From contig JAWRVZ010000237.1 in the NCBI GenBank assembly GCA_037043235.1, positions 91,001 to 155,000 on the forward strand: a stretch of 64,000 bases of DNA, in the 5' to 3' direction. This DNA is from Rhodeus uyekii (Eukaryota; Chordata; Actinopteri; Cypriniformes; Acheilognathidae). This document shows positions 11,401-22,189 of this stretch, in pieces (position 1 is the stretch's first letter; each line of letters opens with the position of its first letter). The notes below the pieces were generated by a model. The model did not search any database. It saw only the letters and a program-made list of their open reading frames with translations, and had not been told where the DNA came from. The position numbers were made by a program, and so were the translations under genes.

Positions 11401-13015
11401 TGTAGAGTTTCCTGCAGTCGAGTCAGAGCTCTCCTCAGAGTCTCCTGACTCTCATCAGTCTTCATACTGATCTCAGGCCAGTTCCTGCTGTTTCTAGAGC
11501 TGCTCAGGGATGAGTAAATCTACAGCAGGAGAGAGGAGAAATCCTTCAGCATGGGGAGTGTTATGGTGTCATATACTGCATTTTCATTGATCAGAGAGAT
11601 GTTGACTGACCTGTAGGAGGTGGAGGTGATCTTCAGTGTGTGAGAGCTGCTCCAGCTCAGTATTTCTCATCTTTAGCTCAGTGATCTCCTGCACCAGCTT
11701 TTCAATCAGCTCTTCCTCCTGTTTCTCTGCTGCTTTCTGCTGCTCCTCCATCATCTCCAGCAGTTCAGTCTGACATCTCTCAATGGAGCGGATGAGATCA
11801 GTGAAGAGCTCAACACGAGCTGCTTTCTCCTGCTCTGTGTTTCTCTGCTCAAACAGAACAATCAACTGATGATTAGTGGAGTTTGATAAAAAAAAGAATC
11901 AGTGTCCAAACAAAATTAGAGCAGAAACAATTGTTGAACATGTCTGAGCAATGTGGGCTTCATTGTGTGTAGTATTAAATCAAATCAATTAAGATTGATG
12001 ATTCTCTCAAAGGGAGTCATTTGTCGTCTCCTACTGGTGTATCGATGAAACCAGCAGAAAGAGTCTGTAAAATCCTCAGCACAAAAACACAGACTGACTG
12101 GAACAAACACAGAGATACAGTGAACTGAACTAACCAATGCCATAAATGTTTAAGAAAAATTGATTAGAACTAACTTTTCTGATTTCTGATGAGTGTTTGA
12201 CATCTTGAATCTTCTTGATTCTGTCTTGGATCCTCTGCTGTGTGTCTCTCTGTGTTTTCATCAGTTGAGTCTACAGAGAGACAAACACACATTTATCATG
12301 ACAGAGATTTACTGTCTTCTAAAGAAACCTTCAATGTTTCCGCAATCATCTTTTAGTTCCATAAAATGAAAGAAATGTGAATCCTCCTGATGTGAGCAGA
12401 TTCCTCATGATCTTTAACAGTAGTTTTAATAGTAACTTGTACCTTCTTCTCTTCACCCTCCTCTTCTATAGGAACAGTGTTGTGGTTCTTGTGATCTCCA
12501 TCAGTGCAGGACAGACACACACACGTCTGATCATCTCTACAGAACAGCTCCAGAGGTCTCTCATGTTTCTGGCATATATATTCCTCCAGATTACTCACAG
12601 GATTGATCAGTTTGTGTTTCTTTAAACCTGCCACTCTCAAATGACGCTCCAGGTGAGTTTCACAGTAAGAGCTCTGACACACCAGACACGACTTCAACGC
12701 TTTCTGGTTTTTTTTTTCCTCACAGAAATCACACAGAACTTCAGTTTTTTTCAGAACTTCAGTTTTTTTCTCAGGACTTTGCTCTTTATAGTGATCTACA
12801 ACTTCTCTGAGTGTGTTGTTAATCTTGAGATCAGGTCTGATCTTGAATGTTTCTTTACAATATGGACAGTTGTAGATCCGGCCTTTGTTCCAGCACTTAT
12901 TCAGGCAGGTCTTGCAGCAGTTGTGTCCACATGGAGTGCTGACTGGATCAGTCAACCCACCTAGACATATCGAGCACTGAAGCTCCTCAGTCAGTCGACC
13001 GCTGGAGGATGACAT
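4579..13015 (-). CDS. TRIM-family E3 ubiquitin-protein ligase (RING, B-boxes, coiled coil, PRY-SPRY; bloodthirsty/TRIM39-like)
   Basis: Coding exons on the minus strand: 13015-12443, 12270-12175, 11844-11611, 11519-11381, 5300-5274 and 5123-4579. All borders are GT-AG and phases agree, giving 537 residues. RING ligands are C14, C17, C29, H31, C34, C37, C50 and C53. A B-box1-like cluster (CDFC...SCLVC...CETH) is near 94-125 and B-box2 spans about 148-178. Exons 2-4 give a Glu/Lys-rich coiled coil (about 192-345). The last exon is PRY-SPRY with LDPDTANPFL and VDYEEG motifs. Such proteins act as cytoplasmic ubiquitin ligases, often antiviral in fish. An acceptor CAG sits 2 bases before the ATG, so a 5' non-coding exon lies upstream. 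The last two exons are parted from the rest by 6 kb of transposons, but no exon is damaged. Family member assignment is uncertain; a finTRIM relative is the alternative. Confidence 0.9.
5415..5784 (-). repeat. LTR (3' LTR in element orientation)
   Basis: A 370-base copy paired with 6635-6848. It has a TTATTTAAA-like A/T patch and ends GACCGTGACA. Confidence 0.7.
6635..6848 (-). repeat. LTR (5' LTR in element orientation), internally deleted
   Basis: A 214-base copy with the same ends as 5415-5784. It lacks about 150 internal bases after the ACTGAAACGGCAC phrase. Confidence 0.7.
7664..8013 (+). repeat. Solo LTR-like sequence
   Basis: This has the composition of the other LTRs here: repeated TCTTGTC/CACCTGTC phrases, a short TATTTAAACC box-like site near 7800, AATAAAG near 7954 and a GCACAC end. 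There is no partner copy and no internal region, so it is probably a solo LTR remnant. Its edges are approximate. Confidence 0.45.
8319..8402. repeat. (AT)n microsatellite
   Basis: About 80 bases of pure TA repeat inside the 5' part of the DIRS element. Confidence 0.95.
8727..9890 (+). pseudogene. DIRS reverse transcriptase fragment
   Basis: The frame contains LLEKGAIEHVPLPDRESGFY, YFLVPKKDGGLRPILDLR, a DWYVTIDMKEAYFHI motif A, and NYVDDWLLLAQS with a YVDD catalytic box. These are typical of DIRS/Pao-like RTs in fish. The frame leaves the RT near 9780 and runs into unrelated residues at the 3' end. Here a deletion has removed the middle of the RNase H domain: a TTDASLS start and a GTQNVGADILSRQ end survive in other frames at 9862-9960. 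No functional product is expected. Confidence 0.8.
9862..10515 (+). pseudogene. DIRS RNase H end and recombinase N-terminal fragment
   Basis: The frame resumes with TTDASLSESS, then EVVEQIWERFSQAQVDLFAS and LAPRWPCRVWF-like residues of the RNase H/linker. It continues into HSRAPSTRKLYALKWRLFTS, the start of the tyrosine-recombinase core, and stops at 10513-10515. The central catalytic part of the recombinase (Arg and His-x-x-Arg boxes) is missing between 10515 and about 10580. Confidence 0.75.
10582..10770 (+). pseudogene. DIRS tyrosine recombinase C-terminal fragment
   Basis: The residues VRTHSTQSMATSKALTSGAP and ICDAAGWSSPHTFFRFNSLD match the recombinase C-terminus. The family normally ends this motif in a Phe-Tyr pair carrying the nucleophile. 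Here the corresponding position reads Phe-Asn, a further sign of decay (inference from remembered family pattern). Confidence 0.65.
10849..11153 (-). repeat. Inverted DIRS terminal block
   Basis: The 305-base block is closed by perfect 22-base inverted ends at 10849-10870 and 11132-11153. Its reverse complement aligns with the DIRS left end: GAAATCTGACCAATCGC, GACGTCAGAAGCGGGTGA, and CAGGAATCTATAAATA. It is either the element's right inverted terminal repeat or a separate end-only copy abutting it. Confidence 0.75.
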
Positions 13016-13199
13016 ATCTGGAGAGAGAAATTATGAGACTGAATGATCATCAAAAGTCAAAAGAAAAGAAAAAATGTGAGAATGTGAACATTGTGTAGAG
13101 TTTAAATTTGGACAGGTGGCTATTGTGTTAAAAATGAATTAATTGTACTGTATTCTTCAGAAATAGTCACCAATTAAATAATATTTTCCATTAGAGAAA

Positions 13200-13550
13200 A
13201 ATGAAAGACAAATGTTATCCTCAGTCCTGTCTGTTGAGTTATCTGCTGCACTTCCGGTCTGCAAGGTCATTGTTGCACTTCCTGTCGGTAAGGTCATTTG
13301 TCACTTCCTGTCTGTCATGTCGTGTTTCACTTCCGGGTCCCCTCTGTGTATCTCCGCGTGCACTTCCTGCACCTGTCTTGTCATCACTTACATCGTTAGT
13401 CTACCCAGGTGTTCGTCATTCCCTTGTGTAAAACCATCTTGTGTTTGCCTTGTCTTTGTCGGTTGTTGATGTTGTCATTGTGATTCTGTCATGTAGTTTC
13501 CAGTGTGTGAATGCTGTTTCCATGATCTGTTCTGTCACCTTGGTCGTAGT
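13200..13550 (+). repeat. LTR-like remnant upstream of the TRIM start
   Basis: The stretch is rich in CACTTCCTGTC phrases and has CACCTGTCTTGTCATCACTT, a block shared in pattern with the LTR at 18900-19275. There is no partner copy and the edges are unclear. Probably a decayed LTR fragment. Confidence 0.4.
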
Positions 13551-14180
13551 CTCCAGGGGCATTTTCTTTGTACGTTGCTAACTACATCCAAGATCAGATG
13601 ACACTTCCGCGATGAGATAATCGCGCTAACTATGATCTGGATAATTCGGTTCTTCAAACGCACCTGTTGTTGACGATTAGTATAGCTGGATTGAGTTATC
13701 TGAGATCATTGCACTTTCATGTGCTGGCTTAAAAGGGGATATGTATCGATAGTAGAAACATTGATCAGCAACATTTTGATTGGTCAGCGAGCATGCTGAA
13801 AGAGCGCGCAGTGTTTCTCTGCGACGTGCCGCTGAATTTCAGTGTTTAATTAAAACACAAGGCAACACGTCAAAGGCTGCGAAAGCCAGGAGAGAGGACT
13901 AGCAAAAAGTTAAGTGATATACCGTATAACCCTGCAGATGCAGACTCTCCACACTCTCATATAGCTCGCGGGTGTGATATATAAAATGCATACAAATTTT
14001 ATGAATAAACATATAAAATATGTGATATAGCTGGCACCCTTATAGCCGGGTACCCTTACCCGCACCCCACCTGCGGGGTTTGTAATATCTGGTATAACGT
14101 TATACGTTATGCGTTATGCGAGAAAATACGGTAATGCCATCTAGTGACCTCCTGGGGTTCAAAGAAGGACTGGTGGGTTT

Positions 14181-17100
14181 TTGCTTAAGGAAGACATTCC
14201 TAATGTCAAAACTTTTGCATCAATGGTACCTTTCAATCTTTTTGTAACACTGTTCCTGTCTGTCTGGGTCTTCTTTGTCACTTCAGATAAATTACAACAC
14301 ATAGAAACTCTTTCTCCTAGATATCCTATAGAGACTGTGTCTGTTCCACGAATTAGCAAATACAAAAAACTCTCAAAACCGTTTAAGGGTAAAAATTTAA
14401 TTGATTTACAAACAACTAAGAACGGTTATAACACAAATGAACAAATGATAAAGCTTGGGTTGCTGAATATACGATCCCTTTCCTCAAAAGCACTTATTGT
14501 AAATGATATAATTACAGATCATAAACTAGATGTGCTGTGTTTGACAGAAACCTGGCTAAAACCAGACGATTATATCACTTTAAATGAGTCCACCCCTCAA
14601 GATTACTATTATAAACATGAGCCTCGTCTGAAAGGTAAAGGAGGAGGTGTTGCTGTAATTTATAGTAACACGATCAGTACTGCTCAAAGGTCTAATTTGA
14701 AATATAATTTTTTTGAAGTGATGGTCCTTAATGTAAAATTATCTAGTGCAAGTAATAATTCCTGTTTAACTTTTGTGCTGGCTATTCTATACAGGCCGCC
14801 AGGGCACCATACAGACTTTATCAAAGAATTTGCTGATTTTCTCTCAGAACTAGTAATGTCTGCAGATAAAGTCATAATTGTCGGTGATTTTAATATCCAT
14901 GTAGATAATGAAAAAGACGCATTGGGATTGGCATTTAGAGACATCTTAAACTCTATTGGAGTTACACAACATGTATCAGGACCCACTCATTCTCATAATC
15001 ATACTTTAGATCTAATATTGTCGCATGGGATCAATGTTGATACTGTTCAAATTCTACAGCAGAGCGATGACATCTCAGATCATTACTTAGTTGCGTGTAG
15101 ACTACCTTTAGCCAAAGTCGAAAAACTAACTCCCTGTTATAAATATAGTAGAACTATCACTCCTAACACAAAAGATAGCTTTATAAATAATCTTCCTGAT
15201 CAGTTTGATCTACTTAACATCCCAGATAGCCTAGAAGAACTTGATGTTGCAACAGAAACTATTAACTCTCTCTTTTCCAGCACTTTAGACACTGTTGCTC
15301 CGTTGCGCTTAAAGAAGATTAAAGGAAATAGTCCAACACCGTGGTACAACGAGCACACCCGGGCCCTCAAGAGAGCAGCCAGAAAAATGGAGCGGAGCTG
15401 GAAAAAAACTAAGCTAGAGGTTTTTCGCATTTCATGGAAAGACAGCTCTATTGCATTCAGAAAAGCCTTAAAATCAGCTAGATCTGCTTACTTTTCCACC
15501 CTCTTAGAAGAAAACAAATACAACCCTAGGTATTTATTTGAGACAGTGACTAAATTAACAAGAAATAAAGCCTCAACCCCAGATGCTTTAAATCAGCACA
15601 GCAGTAATGACTTCATGGACTTCTTTACTTGCAAAATTCATAATATTAGAGAGAAAATTATAACCATGCAACCGTCTACTACAATATCACAAAATACAGT
15701 AAATTTTAGTGTCCCCGAAGAAAAATTCCACTCCTTCATTGCTATTGGGGAGGAAGAATTGTCTAAACTCGTTAAATCATCAAAATCAACAACATGTATG
15801 CTAGACCCAATACCAACTAAGCTACTGAAAGAGTTGCTTCCAGAGATCATAGATCCTCTCCTTAATATTATTAATTCATCTTTGTCATTAGGATACGTAC
15901 CAAAAACCTTTAAGCTGGCCGTAATTAAACCGCTTATTAAAAAACCACAACTTGATCCTACAGAATTAGTTAATTACAGGCCGATATCGAATCTACCTTT
16001 TTTGTCAAAGATTCTAGAAAAGGCAATATCTTCACAACTATGTTCCTTTCTAGAAAGAAACAGCATCTACGAGGATTTCCAGTCAGGATTTAGACCATAT
16101 CATAGTACTGAGACTGCTCTTATTAGAGTTACTAATGATTTGCTCTTATCATCCGATCGTGGTTGTATCTCTCTGTTAGTGTTACTGGACCTTAGTGCTG
16201 CATTTGATACAATTGACCACAAAATCCTTCTGAATAGACTTGAAAATTATGTTGGCATTAGTGGAGTTGCATTAGCCTGGTTCAAATCATACTTATCTGA
16301 CCGTTATCAGTTTGTAGCAGTAAATGAGGAGATGTCATATCGGTCACAAGTTCAGTATGGAGTTCCTCAAGGTTCAGTGTTAGGACCATTGCTTTTCACC
16401 CTGTACATGCTTCCTTTGGGTGCAGTTATTAGGAAGCATGGCATTAGCTTTCATTGTTACGCTGATGATACTCAGCTCTATATTTCTTCTCATCCGGATG
16501 AAACAAACAAATTCACTAAATTAACAGAATGCATAACCGATATAAAAAATTGGATGACTAATAACTTTCTACTGCTTAATTCTGAAAAAACAGAGATTCT
16601 AATTATTAGACCAAAAAGTTCAGCGCGTAATAATCTAGACTACCGCCTAACACTCAATGGCTGTTCTGTCAAGTCTTCGTCGTCAGTTAGAAACCTGGGT
16701 GTGCTCTTTGATACCAATCTTTCATTTGAAAGCCATGTTTCTAGCATCTGTAAAACGGCATTCTTCCATCTTAAAAATATATCTAAATTACGACATATGC
16801 TCTCTAAGACAAATGCGGAAAAGTTAGTTCATGCGTTCATGAGTTCAAGGCTAGATTATTGTAATGCTCTACTAGGTGGTTGCCCTGCACGCTTAATAAA
16901 CAAATTCCAGCTGGTCCAAAATGCAGCAGCTCGAGTTCTTACTAGAACCAGGAAATATGAGCATATTAGCCCAGTTCTGTCAAACCTGCACTGGCTTCCT
17001 ATTAATCACCGAATACATTTTAAAATCTTGCTAATTACTTACAAAGCATTAAATGGTTTAGCTCCCCAGTACTTGAGCGATCTCTTAACACATTATAGTC

Positions 17101-17300
17101 CTTCACGTCTATTGCGATCCCAAAATACTGACCAGCTTATAATACCTAGAATATCAAAGTCAACTACTGGCGGTCGATCCTTTTCCTATTTAGCTCCTAA
17201 ACTCTGGAACAGTCTTCCTAATACAGTTCGGGAAGCAGACACACTCTGTCAGTTTAAATCTAGACTAAAAACACATCTTTTCAACCTGGCATACACATAA
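14181..17300 (+). CDS. LINE endonuclease-reverse transcriptase, uninterrupted 1039 codons
   Basis: The protein has an APE-type endonuclease at about 91-305 ([52 protein letters not shown]). A linker follows, then RT at about 580-830: [46 protein letters not shown], and [10 protein letters not shown] with the YADD box near residue 760. The C-terminal [16 protein letters not shown] and HWLPINHRI phrases are typical of L2-type fish LINEs. It nicks target DNA and primes reverse transcription there. No stop or frameshift is seen, so it could encode active protein. No ORF1 is seen upstream, and the true start may be a later Met such as the one preceding IKLGLL. Confidence 0.85.
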   Translation: MLKEDIPNVKTFASMVPFNLFVTLFLSVWVFFVTSDKLQHIETLSPRYPIETVSVPRISKYKKLSKPFKGKNLIDLQTTKNGYNTNEQMIKLGLLNIRSLSSKALIVNDIITDHKLDVLCLTETWLKPDDYITLNESTPQDYYYKHEPRLKGKGGGVAVIYSNTISTAQRSNLKYNFFEVMVLNVKLSSASNNSCLTFVLAILYRPPGHHTDFIKEFADFLSELVMSADKVIIVGDFNIHVDNEKDALGLAFRDILNSIGVTQHVSGPTHSHNHTLDLILSHGINVDTVQILQQSDDISDHYLVACRLPLAKVEKLTPCYKYSRTITPNTKDSFINNLPDQFDLLNIPDSLEELDVATETINSLFSSTLDTVAPLRLKKIKGNSPTPWYNEHTRALKRAARKMERSWKKTKLEVFRISWKDSSIAFRKALKSARSAYFSTLLEENKYNPRYLFETVTKLTRNKASTPDALNQHSSNDFMDFFTCKIHNIREKIITMQPSTTISQNTVNFSVPEEKFHSFIAIGEEELSKLVKSSKSTTCMLDPIPTKLLKELLPEIIDPLLNIINSSLSLGYVPKTFKLAVIKPLIKKPQLDPTELVNYRPISNLPFLSKILEKAISSQLCSFLERNSIYEDFQSGFRPYHSTETALIRVTNDLLLSSDRGCISLLVLLDLSAAFDTIDHKILLNRLENYVGISGVALAWFKSYLSDRYQFVAVNEEMSYRSQVQYGVPQGSVLGPLLFTLYMLPLGAVIRKHGISFHCYADDTQLYISSHPDETNKFTKLTECITDIKNWMTNNFLLLNSEKTEILIIRPKSSARNNLDYRLTLNGCSVKSSSSVRNLGVLFDTNLSFESHVSSICKTAFFHLKNISKLRHMLSKTNAEKLVHAFMSSRLDYCNALLGGCPARLINKFQLVQNAAARVLTRTRKYEHISPVLSNLHWLPINHRIHFKILLITYKALNGLAPQYLSDLLTHYSPSRLLRSQNTDQLIIPRISKSTTGGRSFSYLAPKLWNSLPNTVREADTLCQFKSRLKTHLFNLAYT

Positions 17301-17970
17301 CACATTATACATACATTTTAATCCAAATCATGTAAAATGATTGTTAGGCTGAATAATTTAGATAAGCCGGAACCGAGAACATTCCCATAACACCTGATGT
17401 ACTCGATACATCAGAAGAAGAATGGCATCTACGCTGATATTGGTCTCTGTTTATTCCGAGGTTACCGTGGTCAGCCGGATCCGGGCCGTATCCAGATCAG
17501 ATGAAGGACCTGGACACGAGCACAGCACTACCCTGAAGTGTCTGCGGAGACCGTGACTCTACTAGACCCTCCCCTGTGACGATCATGAACCCATCTCCAA
17601 CCGGACCAAATTTTACTTCATATTGGACTTGAATTGTTGTCAATATAATAATCATGTACTGTTTGGCTTTGGCCAGAGGAGAACTGGTCCCCCGACTGAG
17701 CCTGGTTTCTCCCAAGGTTTTTCTCCATTCTATTCTTCATTCGTTACGTCACCTGCCGGAGTTTTTTTCCTTGCCGCTGTCGCCTATGGCTTGCTCAGTT
17801 GGGGAAACTTAACACTTAAAATTCATCAATTGTATTGATTCGCCTGCTCTTTTGGGGCTTCTGTTCAGCCAAACAAACTTTGTTTATATTGTTTTTCCTG
17901 TAAAGCTGCTTTGAAACAATCTACATTGTAAAAAGCGCTATATAAATAAAGGTGACTTGACTTGACTTGA
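14181..17970 (+). mobile_element. Near full-length L2/CR1-group LINE
   Basis: It comprises one long endonuclease-RT frame (14181-17300) followed by a 3' UTR of about 650 bases. That UTR ends in AAAGCGCTATATAAATAAAG and a short TGACT repeat tail (17952-17971). The tail directly abuts LTR sequence at 17972, so the LINE sits inside or beside that LTR element. The 5' limit is uncertain because the first 35-40 codons overlap LTR-like sequence starting at 14243. Confidence 0.85.
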
Positions 17971-18095
17971 CTTCCTGTCAGTCTTGTCTTTGTTTCACTT
18001 CCTGTCCATCGGGTTATTGTTTCACTCCCTGCACCTGTCTTGTAATCACTTGCTCGTTAGTCTCCCAGGTGTTGTTGATTCCCCTTTTGTATACC

Positions 18096-18356
18096 CAGCC
18101 AGAGCCAGATCCAGAGATCCGCCAGCCAGAGCCAGATCCAGAGATCCGCCAGCCAGAGCCAGATCCAGAGATCCGCCAGCCAGAGCCGCCACCGGCCTTC
18201 GCCGACCCCCCCAGAGCCCGTTACCGGTCCGGAGGCCGCAGTCCCTGTGACTCTCGCCTTGCCGGCGCCCCCTGTGACTCTCGCCTTGCCGGCGCCCCCT
18301 GTGACTCTCGCCCTGCCAGCACCCCGTGCGCGCCTTACCCTGCTGGGGTCCCATGA
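18096..18356 (+). repeat. Two tandem blocks of 27-base in-frame repeats
   Basis: Block one (about 18098-18190) repeats the 9-residue unit PEPDPEIRQ three times. Block two (about 18243-18325) repeats CDSRLAGAP, also three times. Both lie in the same forward frame that stops at 18354-18356. The continuation (to about 18640) stays Pro/Leu/Ala-rich in another frame. Function unknown. The length-preserving units suggest the frame was once translated. Confidence 0.6.
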
Positions 18357-18899
18357 ACTCTTGCCTGAGCCTTTCGAACTCTTGCCCGAGGCCACGCATA
18401 CTGAACTGGCCAACCCAGGGTCCCAGCACAAACTATTGCCTGAACTAGTGCTCGAGCCTGCCTGGCTCACTCCCCCGGCGCTGCCTGACCCACCGGCCTT
18501 GCCCGAGCTGGCCTGGCTCACTCCTCCGGCGCCACCTGACCCGCCGGCCCTGCCTAAGCCTGTCTGGCTCACCCCCCGGCGCCACCTGACCCACCGGCCT
18601 TGCCGGAGCCACCCTGGCTCATCCTTCCCGCTCCTCCATAGACTCTGTATTATTTTTGTTTTGTTCATGTTTGAGGACTGTTTTGAGTTATTATTTTTCT
18701 TCTAGGACTGTTTATTTTTTTATTAGCATTTTCACTTAGTTTTTGACTACTTTACCTTGGTTCTTGTTCTGTCTCCTTTGGGTTCCTTCTGGTTTCATGT
18801 CTGTCGAGTGTTGTTCTGTCCCCCTCCAGGTCCCCCGCCCACCCTCCGCAATTGTCACCTGGTCGGCGCGAGGACGCGCCTACCGGAAGGGGGGCGTTA

Positions 18900-19275
18900 T
18901 GTAACACTGTTCCTGTCAGTCTTGTCTTTGTTTCACTTCCTGTCCATCGGGTTATTGTTTCACTCCCTGCACCTGTCTTGTAATCACTTGCTCATTAGTC
19001 TCCCAGGTGTTGTTGATTCCCCTTGTGTATAAATCACTTGTGCATTTCCCTGTTGTTTGTCAGTTGTTAAAGAAGTAATGTTAACCGGGTGTGGATGGTC
19101 TGCCTGTCTCCTGAGTTCCCAGAGTTTTGTTAAGTTCAGTTATTTGCACATGTGTGCTTCTTTTGGTTTATATTTAAAGTTTTTGAGTTTGTTTGTGTCA
19201 TTAAATGAGTTTTCATTCTGATCCTGTTCTCGTCGTCGTGGTGGTTCTCCTGCATCGCACACCCCGATCGTGACA
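18900..19275 (+). repeat. 3' LTR of the proline-rich element
   Basis: A 376-base repeat bounded by TGTAACACTG and CGATCGTGACA. It contains GTGTATAAATCAC, a TATA-like site near 19027, and shares its first 130 bases with 17972-18095. Confidence 0.75.
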
Positions 19276-20731
19276 CTTTTGAACAACATTCATGTGTGAA
19301 CAAACATTTTCAAGAATAAAATATGTGAAGAACAATTTGAGAACAAACTTGTCCGCTGATAATCTCAGGTCACTGTTGATAGAGAAATCAAATCTAAAGC
19401 CAGAAATGTCTGCTATTTTGGCATCCACTAATACAGGTGTCCATGTGTAATGTATCAATGTGCTATTAAGTAATAACTGAATAGAATAATATTAAATAAA
19501 TAATTAAAAACAACATCCATGTTTTGAATCTTTTTTATTTGGACCTCGAGTGTGTAGTGGGCACCCAAACTGCTGTTTGATTGTTAATGCGGCCCTCGGC
19601 CTGAAAAGTTTGGAGACCCCTGGTGTAAAGGAACGTGCCACTCGCAAAGTAGCGCTACGCAATACACACAGTTTGAGCTGTTGTTAACGCCCGACCACTA
19701 CGAGTCAAACTTTGTACATAAGATAAATAATACCCTTACATGAAAAACGATATCTTTCCAACAAAATACTGTTCCGTTCTGCTAACGGATCCTGTCTGTC
19801 CCGCAATATGCACTTAATCCTAAAAACTGTCTTATCTTTGCACCTTCAGCAACAGATTGCTCTCGTAAAAACGGACAGGACATGCTGGGGAAAACTTCCC
19901 ATATCACCTCCGCTTATAAAGCCGTGATCTAATCCATCTAATCCAATTCAACGGACCTGTTACCATGAAAACAAGTCCCGGATGAGCGTCGAAGAACCGA
20001 ACAATCCAAGATCATGCGAAATCGTAAACAATCTAATCCAGCTGATGGGAGTTATCGAGGTACGAAGAATATGCCCCTGGTTTGCACAAGCGGGCTTCTT
20101 TTCATTTAAAGTGTTTTGTTTTCGTTTTTGTGAATAAAAGAGTGTTTTCAGTTGAAACCAGCTTTCTCTTCATCCCTTTCCTCATCACACATGACACTCA
20201 TCGTCCCATGACAACAAGCAGCAACTCTTTTTTTTATGTTAATAATTTACCTGGTGGTGGACTTTTACTCTTTCTCCAGGTCTCTCTTCCTTTTGATGAT
20301 CTTGATGCCGATTCTGCCATTGCTCTTCCTCTATTTAACCCTTTTCAAGACAAATCACACCAAACTAAACTAGGGAACTGCTGATTACAAGTACAAATAA
20401 TTAATTCAATATGTTTTAATACAGAGTGCAACTTTTTTCTCTGTAAAGTGACTCTGTTGTTTAGTAGTTTTGTCTGTCTGTAGATGATTTACTTACTCAT
20501 TGTCTGGTTATGTGTGAAAAACACCAAACTTAAAAAAAAAAATCAGTCAAACAGCATAAACAATACATTTTTTATATTATTTCATGCAGTAAACAACTAG
20601 AGTATTTGAGTATTTGACGTGTTTAAACCTGCTTCTGTTCAACTTATTACAGTTCAACATAAACCTACTAAACCAGAGCACTTCCATTAAAACCAGTTCA
20701 GCACAATCTCTCTTATATTTCTATCTCTCAC

Positions 20732-20830
20732 CTGTGAGGATCAGATGTGTCCACAAGACTCTTTCAATGGATCAATAAACTTTCTGTTGTTTAAAGAGGT
20801 TGATCGTGTCAGGCGTCCATATTATTGTAG
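20732..20830 (-). other. Candidate non-coding first exon of the TRIM gene
   Basis: On the minus strand a donor GATCCTCACAG|gtgagag has its last exon base at 20732. The TRIM coding exon begins with an acceptor two bases before its ATG (at 13017), so an upstream 5' UTR exon must exist, and this is the best donor seen in the right strand and place. The intron would be 7.7 kb and would hold the LINE and LTR insertions. The transcription start is a guess. Confidence 0.35.
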
Positions 20831-20838
20831 ATCAAGTT

Positions 20839-20850
20839 AGTTTCACTCTC
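20839..20850 (-). promoter_or_regulatory. ISRE-like motif
   Basis: The minus strand reads GAGAGTGAAACT, one mismatch from the interferon-stimulated response element consensus GAAANNGAAACT. It sits about 110 bases upstream of the candidate exon donor. Many fish TRIM genes are interferon-induced, so the placement is sensible, but the motif is short. Confidence 0.35.
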
Positions 20851-22189
20851 TCTGGACTATAGTGATGTCAGAGCTCTTCCTATAGATTCACATTTGTCCT
20901 TGTAATCTGTGTCTTGGTTCATGCACGTCTGTTTGTGTTGGGATGGATTTTTCCAACAGGTCCTGAAGAAGAGATTTTCATTGTCAAAAGCTTTTTTGTC
21001 TGGACAAAAACTGCTCAATAGATGTTTCTTGGGAATCGCAAAACTATCAACTATTAATTATTATATTAAATATTATTACATTATAACTATTATTATTTTA
21101 TATTTTATGTTAAAGTGTAATGAAGAATTGATCTTAAAAGGGTATAGTTTAGGGCTCCTTGCCATTGTAAAGCTTGAAAACTGCATGTTTAGAATATTTT
21201 GGAAATTGCTAAGCAATAAACAGACATTTTGATGGTTTAATCTTGCCTTTATCTAATGACTGACTCCACAAAAATACTCCTTCATCCAAAACCATCTGCT
21301 TAACCTTTTAATAATATATATTTTATTATTGAAAATAATTGAACTGTTCTGCGGGAGATTTTATTTTTTCTCCTCCCGCTGTCTGCTCTCTGCCAAATCC
21401 ATAGTCTTTTTAAGGTCCATCGTTCTGTCACAGGTTGTGGGTGTGTGGATGAAGAGACAACGGTGAGAAGATAAACTTAAATATGTATATAGTGTAGGCC
21501 TAATTATGAAATGCGTTTACCAAAATCTGTTATTAATTAGCAGTTGGGAGTATGATTTACTTAATTGACTTGTGCCAATAGTAAACAAAAATATTGTTCT
21601 GGTTATATAGCATTACAATGTATAGCACTAGTTGAAATTTGCAGTGGTTTGTCTTGATATTATACAAAATGAACATTCCTGTATTCATTCAGGAACTAAG
21701 TACTAAAGTAGTACTAAAAACATTATAAACTGTTATGAAACGATAAACAAGTAAAGCGTATTTAGACAAATTCACGCTGAAACTATATTTACCCCCTTTT
21801 TTAAAAACATATTATCCATTAAGTTTACAGAAAAAAGAAGAGACGTATGAGCTAAAATTCTCAGTTCCACGCACATGTCCAGGAAAGTCATGAAAATTCA
21901 TGTGAGCTCCACCCACTGAAACCAAAAATTTAAACCAAAAATCGCAGAAACTGAAAATCTTGCAACACCGGAAGACTCTTATGTTATCGAGAGCCAGGTA
22001 AGAACAGGTGAGAACAGGTGTAGGCAGGGGTTCTGTTCCTTAGCTATGCTACCAGTTTACTGTTGTTTCTTTCTTCTGTTTATTGGATAATATTTTTTAT
22101 AAATATTTGTGTCTTGTAATGTTTCTTTACTTCTGAAGTAAATTTAGACGCGGATGGGCATCGTAAAACTGTCATCAAGTGTCTGTCGA

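Larger units (their letters stand above)
17972..19275 (+). mobile_element. Short proline-rich LTR element, 5' LTR partial
   Basis: A 5' LTR fragment (17972-18095) matches positions 10 onward of the complete LTR at 18900-19275, which runs TGTAAC...GTGACA. A purine tract (GGAAGGGGGGCG) lies immediately before the 3' LTR. The 800-base interior lacks gag, RT and integrase and carries two in-frame 27-base tandem repeat blocks. This looks like a small non-autonomous LTR retrotransposon whose 5' side was displaced by the LINE. Confidence 0.7.
13552..20076. mobile_element. Possible DNA transposon with long inverted ends, hosting nested insertions
   Basis: The left end CCAGGGGCATTTTCTTTGTA and the reverse complement of the right end CCAGGGGCATATTCTTCGTA match. 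Further inside, both ends share AATTCGGTTCTTC/TGTTCGGTTCTTC and AAGATCAGATG/GATCTTGGA-type phrases. If they belong together they form about 230-base imperfect inverted repeats enclosing a LINE (to about 17970) and an LTR element (to 19275). No transposase was recognised. The superfamily is undetermined, with Harbinger-like as one guess. Confidence 0.45.

Noticed and set aside
19560..19621. hAT-like terminus (AAAAGTTTGGAGACCCCTG)
   Set aside because: Only one end seen and too short to delimit an element.
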